Source of the DNA: Moringa oleifera
Lineage: Eukaryota; Streptophyta; Magnoliopsida; Brassicales; Moringaceae
Length of the DNA stretch: 64,000 nt
Direction: 5' to 3'
NCBI GenBank assembly: GCA_021397835.1
Contig: JAJFZO010000028.1
Coordinates: 434,001 to 498,000 of the forward strand
The notes under the pieces are model-generated. The model worked only from the letters and a program-made list of their open reading frames with translations, was not told the origin of the DNA and searched no databases. Position numbers and translations under genes: made by a program. Positions 59,715-64,000 of this stretch are shown piece by piece (the first letter of the stretch is position 1; each line of letters starts with the position of its first letter).

Positions 59715-61085
59715 GAATTGGCAACGTCTAGCCAAAGACATTAAAGAAAGGCGCTTTTTGGGAGGCAACCCAAAATTTTAATTTTTTTTAATAATTTATT
59801 TTTATTTTTTAATACGTATATATATAAGAGATAAGGTCGATGGTTGAAGGCATATCACACCTTTCCAAGGCAATATGATGAAGTAACTTGAATGCATCTG
59901 ACAACAGTTATCAAGAATGAAATTCGATGAGAGAGCACTCTATGACAAGATGGAATTCGATCCACCTTTCTCATCTCCCCAATGGTTAACGAAGTCTCTA
60001 TGATGCTCGATATATTCAAGGAGTTTTCTACTTCTCTTATTCTTTTATTATTTTTGAGCATTTATTTTTAATACATTGAGGACAATGTATGATCTAGGTG
60101 TGGGGGAGAGTTTTTAACATGCTATTATTTTTAAAATATTTAAAATCCAAAAAAATCTTGCTCTAAAAGGTACTTAATTTGTATTTGTGATCTCTCTTTT
60201 CTGAGTTCTAGATCCTTCCAATGCTTGTTCCAAAAAAAAAAAGTTTTATGTATGCAAATATGACTTTAAATTCTCATTTACTGTACTATGATTAATTGCT
60301 TTTAATGATATATTGGATTGAAAATTATATGAGATCTAACACATATAACCCTTTTTGGTGAGTTTTGGGCCAAGGAGCATATATTACATTATGCTCAATT
60401 TTCTTCTTTATGTGTGTCATACATAGTTAATTTTTCTAGAACTTGCTTTGTTATACACGTCAAATTATTCCTTTGAAGAATTAGATGTATTTAATCATAG
60501 GGGTATTTAGGTGAAAACCATCTTTTTTAAAATATTTAGCCTCTTTCGAAAAGCCTACCATATTCATATACCCCTAGAGAGCCGACTTTGAGCCTTAGCC
60601 TTTTCTTTGGAATTTAACCTTGATACAAGTCATAATAACTATTCTTTTGATTTTTCTTTTTGAACCCTGAATTGAAGGATTATATGAGCTTACTCATATG
60701 AAACTTTCACTTATCTTAGAAAAGATTGCAAAATATTAAGAATCAATGGTCCAAGTTATAAAAAAAAAAAAAAAGAAGAAAAAAGAAAAAAGAATTAGAA
60801 AAAAAAAGATATGAGAAAGATCAAAAAAAAAAAAGAGAGAAAGAAATCTGAAAAAAAAAACAAAAAAAAAAGAAAAGGATTGAGAAAAAAATGGTATAAA
60901 TTCTCATTACTTAGATTTGCGCAATGTGATTGAAGCAATCTTTTGATGTTATGTCATAAAGTTTTGTATGAAAAAAAATTTTGTATGATTCCTTCAATTC
61001 CATTAACCCAAAACCCTTTTATTATACCTTACCTAAGCCCCATTACAACCCATTTTAAAACTCTTAGATTTTTGCATTTTAATTC
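59715..61085 (+). mobile_element. 3' non-coding region of the Athila/Tat-type element
   Basis: Contains GGCGCTTTTTGGGAGGCAAC (about 59751) and ACATTGAGGACAATG followed by GGTGTGGGGGAGAG (60074-60112), both standard words after pol in this group; the latter is a polypurine-like tract. An A-rich run (60750-60890) follows, also usual for these elements. There is no env-like frame. No 3' LTR appears before the junction at about 61086 with another element. Confidence 0.7.
60750..60890. repeat. A-rich low-complexity tract
   Basis: Runs of A broken by G, with AGAAAAAAGAAAAAAG-type words, inside the Athila 3' region. Confidence 0.9.
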
Positions 61086-62867
61086 ATCAAGGGGAGCACT
61101 TGTTACTCTCAGGGAAGTTCTATTATATTTATAAGCTAACAAGCTATATATCAATCTTAAAAAATGTAGCTTGATGACTGACCATCTTTTATTCCTTAGC
61201 TTTATAATAGGAAGAAATGGTATTCAAGTTGACAAGGCAAAGGTGAAGGCAATTCATGAGTGGCCAGTTCCTAAAACTGCACTTGAAGTACAGAGCTTCT
61301 ATAGGCCAACCACCTTTTATAGGCAATTTATTTGAGGATTTAGCAAAATTATGAAGCTTGTTACCAATTTTCTCAAGAAATGCCAATTTCAATGGGGTGA
61401 CATGTAAGAGGATGGCTTCTCAATAATAAAAGAAAAATTATGCAATACATTAGTGTTAGCACTCCTTGGTTTTAACAAAGTATTTGAGATTGAGAGTGAT
61501 GCATTGGTTTTAGGAATTAAAGTAGTGTTATCCCAAAAAGGGCATTTGTTAGAGGTTTTTAGTGAAAAGGTTAGTGAATCCCAACAAAAAAAGACTAAAT
61601 ATGGTTAGAATTTTATGCTGTTGTTCACGCCTCAAAGCATTAGGAGCATTATTTGATTCAACAAGAGTTTGTATTATTCACTGATCATCAAGCTTTAAAG
61701 TTCATCAATTCTTGAAAGATAATGAATTGGATGCACGCTTAATGGATTATCTTTTTGCAAAAGTCCATTTTTGCTATCAAACATAAATCTAGTAAAGAAA
61801 ATAAAGTAACTGATGCATTAAGTCGATGTGCCTCTTTACTAACTACAATGAGTACTGAGGTGGTGGGGTTTAACTATTTAAAGGATATATATGCTATTGA
61901 TGGAGACTTTGACAAAATATGGACACAATGCAAAAGCGAGGAGTTTACTTCTAATGTTCTTATCCAAGACGGATTCTTATTTAAAGGTATGCAATTATGT
62001 ATTCCTCATTCTTCTTTACGTGAATATTTAATTAAAGAGTTACATATCTGAGGATTATGAGGACATGTCGGTCAAGATAAAACAACTAGTTTGGTTGAAG
62101 AAAGATTTTATTGTCCTCAATTAAAGAGGGATATTGGACAATATGTTTAGCATTGCACAGTGTGTCAAAAGGCTAAGGGATAAACATAAAATACTAAGTT
62201 TTATACTCCTTTGCCTATTCCATAGACAATTTGGCAAGATTTGAATATGGATTTCATTCTTGGCCGCCCAAGGACTCAACGAGGAGTTAATTTTGTTTTG
62301 GTTATAATTGATCAATTCTTCAAGATGGCTCACTTTCTTCCTTACAAGAAGACTTCAGATGCTTCTTATGTGGCTCATTTATTTTTTTTATGAGATTGTT
62401 CGCTTACATAGTATTCCTCGTTCAATAATTTTTTATAGGGATAAAAAAGTTTTAAATCAGTTTTGGAGAACTCTATAGAAATTATTTGATACTTCGTTGA
62501 AGTATAGTACCGCAAGTCACCCTCAAACTGATTGATAAACTGAGGTGGCTAATTATACTCTTGGAAATATGATTCAATGTGTTAGTGGAGATAAAACAAA
62601 ATAATGGAATGCTATTGTTTCGTAGATTAAGTTTGCTTTTAATAATATGCCTAATTATTCAACCAAAAAGGCTCTTTTTGGAGTATTCCAAGGCATACAG
62701 TGGATTTGCGTCGTCTACCTTCTTTCCCTAATGCTAACCCTAATGCTGTGGAGTTTGCAGAACGAATTCAATAGATTTATCATAAGGTGAAAAAGAACTT
62801 AGATGAGGCTAATCTTTGTTATAAGATTGTTGCAGGCTAGGATCGATGTATTAAGTTATTTAATGAT
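61086..62867 (+). mobile_element. Ty3/gypsy fragment, same family as element 1 (element 2)
   Basis: Collinear with 13531-15310: from GGGGAGCACTTGTTACTCTC (RT end) through RNase H, with [20 protein letters not shown] open in 61755-62051, into integrase with TVCQKAKG and [20 protein letters not shown]. It stops at about 62867 within the integrase C-terminal domain. There is no LTR, gag or primer-binding site. RNase H and the zinc finger are better preserved than in element 1, but stops remain. Both edges are abrupt: the left joins the Athila 3' region and the right an AT-rich repeat. Confidence 0.85.
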
Positions 62868-63108
62868 CTATTAACTTCATTTAATATTAATTTATTTATA
62901 TTGTTAAACTTATTTTGGTACAAAAATTTTAAATTTTTATCAAAATGATATCATTTTAAAAATAAAAATAAAAAATAATTTTTTAAAATCTCATTATTGT
63001 TCTTTAAAAATAACTATTATTTTTATTTTTATATTATTTATCTTAATAATATAAACAAAAATATTATAAATTGATTCAACCATCATGCTTTAATTTTTAA
63101 CTTTTAAA
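62868..63108. repeat. AT-rich repeat shared with 20383-20614
   Basis: Partner of the repeat at 20383. It begins at CTATTAACTTCATTTAATAT, exactly where element 2 is cut, and ends CATGCTTTAATTTTTAACTT. Confidence 0.8.
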
Positions 63109-64000
63109 CATCTTTCTTGTTTAATTTAATAATTAATTCGATTTTAAAAATATTTGAATAATATTTGATAAAGTTTTAACAAAATTAACATATTGTTTGA
63201 AAATTTAATAATATAAATAGAAGTATTATGAATTTGATTAGTTGTACCTTGAAAATGCCCTTAATTATGGTACTATCATCAACTGTATTAACTATATCGA
63301 AAGTATCGCATATCTGTGAACACACTAGGCTATGGGCTTCAAATGTCGACCTAAGCCATAGTCGAGCTTTGCTTAGCTCTCACGGCCATAAGCTTGAACT
63401 AGACAATTGGGCCAAATTGGCTACAGGCCCATGAAAGTGGCCTAGTCAAGCTCACAGGCTAGGCCTTAGCCAAAGTGCAGGTGCGCACGTCATGTGTCCT
63501 CTCGTCTAATAAGTAGGGCATCTCTTCCGCTTGAAGAGGAAGCCAGACTTTTTCAATACTACAACACAGGCAGTCTTTGGAAAAGCTAAGATTTCAACAT
63601 TGATTTGCCCTAAGATTGATATCTACTAAGAAAATATATGCACAACCAACAAGATCATCAAGAGATAAAATTATAAAACCTAAGTTTCATACAAATTAAG
63701 AGTTCGAATTTCAATTAATTTTGTATAAATAAAAAATTATTAATATAATATTAAATATTATTTTTTTGTTTTTGATCAAATTAATTTTGTAAATCACGTA
63801 ATGTTGATCTAGTGTGATTTGTATGTAATTGATTATTATTCAAAATTAGTAGTACCAAATCAAAAGATTAAAATTTTTAACTTATTTGAACTAAATTATA
63901 TTCAAAAAATTATATATGATAATTTAATATAATTAATAATTAATAATTTTTTATTTTTATATAATATTATAAAATAAAATATTTTTAAAATTTATTACTA
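63109..64000. other. Intergenic, nothing recognised
   Basis: A more GC-balanced island (about 63290-63560) with repeated GGCCTAG/CTAGGC-like words lies between AT-rich flanks. It could be part of an LTR or satellite, but no partner is present in the window. Confidence 0.4.

Noticed and set aside
60093..60112. GGTGTGGGGGAGAG as proof of a following 3' LTR
   Set aside because: No sequence similar to 53762-54967 follows it in the window. The word is common well upstream of the LTR in this element group.
1..64000. CRISPR arrays, bacterial operons, tRNA or rRNA genes
   Set aside because: None seen. The repeats are plant microsatellites, tandem duplications and retroelements, and the only tRNA-related sequences are primer-binding sites.

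Overview
This window looks like nuclear DNA of a eudicot plant, probably a woody one. It is AT-rich. It has plant-type split gene fragments with GT..AG borders, plant LTR retrotransposons of both superfamilies, a plant-type CCCH zinc-finger/ankyrin gene relic and a suberin-type BAHD acyltransferase relic. I see no complete, undamaged protein-coding gene. The species cannot be fixed from the sequence.

Layout. (1) 1-6690: a direct tandem array with a unit of about 2 kb. Each unit carries two internal exons of 3-hydroxyisobutyrate dehydrogenase (HIBADH) followed by two C-terminal exons of an SMN-like protein that ends in a YG-box-like motif. (2) 7433-8796: a broken AAA-ATPase gene, then trinucleotide-rich DNA and exon-like scraps. 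(3) 10947-15861: a decayed Ty3/gypsy element whose reverse-transcriptase segment is inverted. (4) 16005-21897: two copies of a 1.3-kb repeat of unknown nature. (5) 21898-28556, minus strand: Ty1/copia DNA in the order LTR-internal-LTR-internal, sharing one LTR. (6) 29100-34216, minus strand: an omega-hydroxypalmitate O-feruloyltransferase-like pseudogene amid duplicated fragments of at least one other gene. (7) 34217-45800: nearly gene-free, very AT-rich DNA with a hairpin-bearing tandem repeat and a ~680-bp tandem repeat. (8) 46270-47175, minus: a CCCH zinc-finger/ankyrin pseudogene. (9) 47782-53641: a second copy of the HIBADH/SMN-like array and its 3' flank, in the same orientation and about 47 kb from the first. 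(10) 53762-61085: an Athila/Tat-type Ty3/gypsy element with 5' LTR, tRNA-Asp-type primer-binding site, gag, protease, RT, RNase H and a truncated integrase. (11) 61086-62867: a fragment of the same family as the element in (3), cut by an AT-rich repeat that also occurs at 20383.

The genes do not form a pathway. The window is a graveyard of duplicated exons and retroelements. The most distinctive item is the chimeric HIBADH/SMN-like repeat unit. It was amplified in tandem and then copied again as a block; its last unit keeps both HIBADH exons open with usable splice borders, and its YG-box exon stays open in every copy. All family assignments come from reading translations against remembered family motifs; no database search was run.
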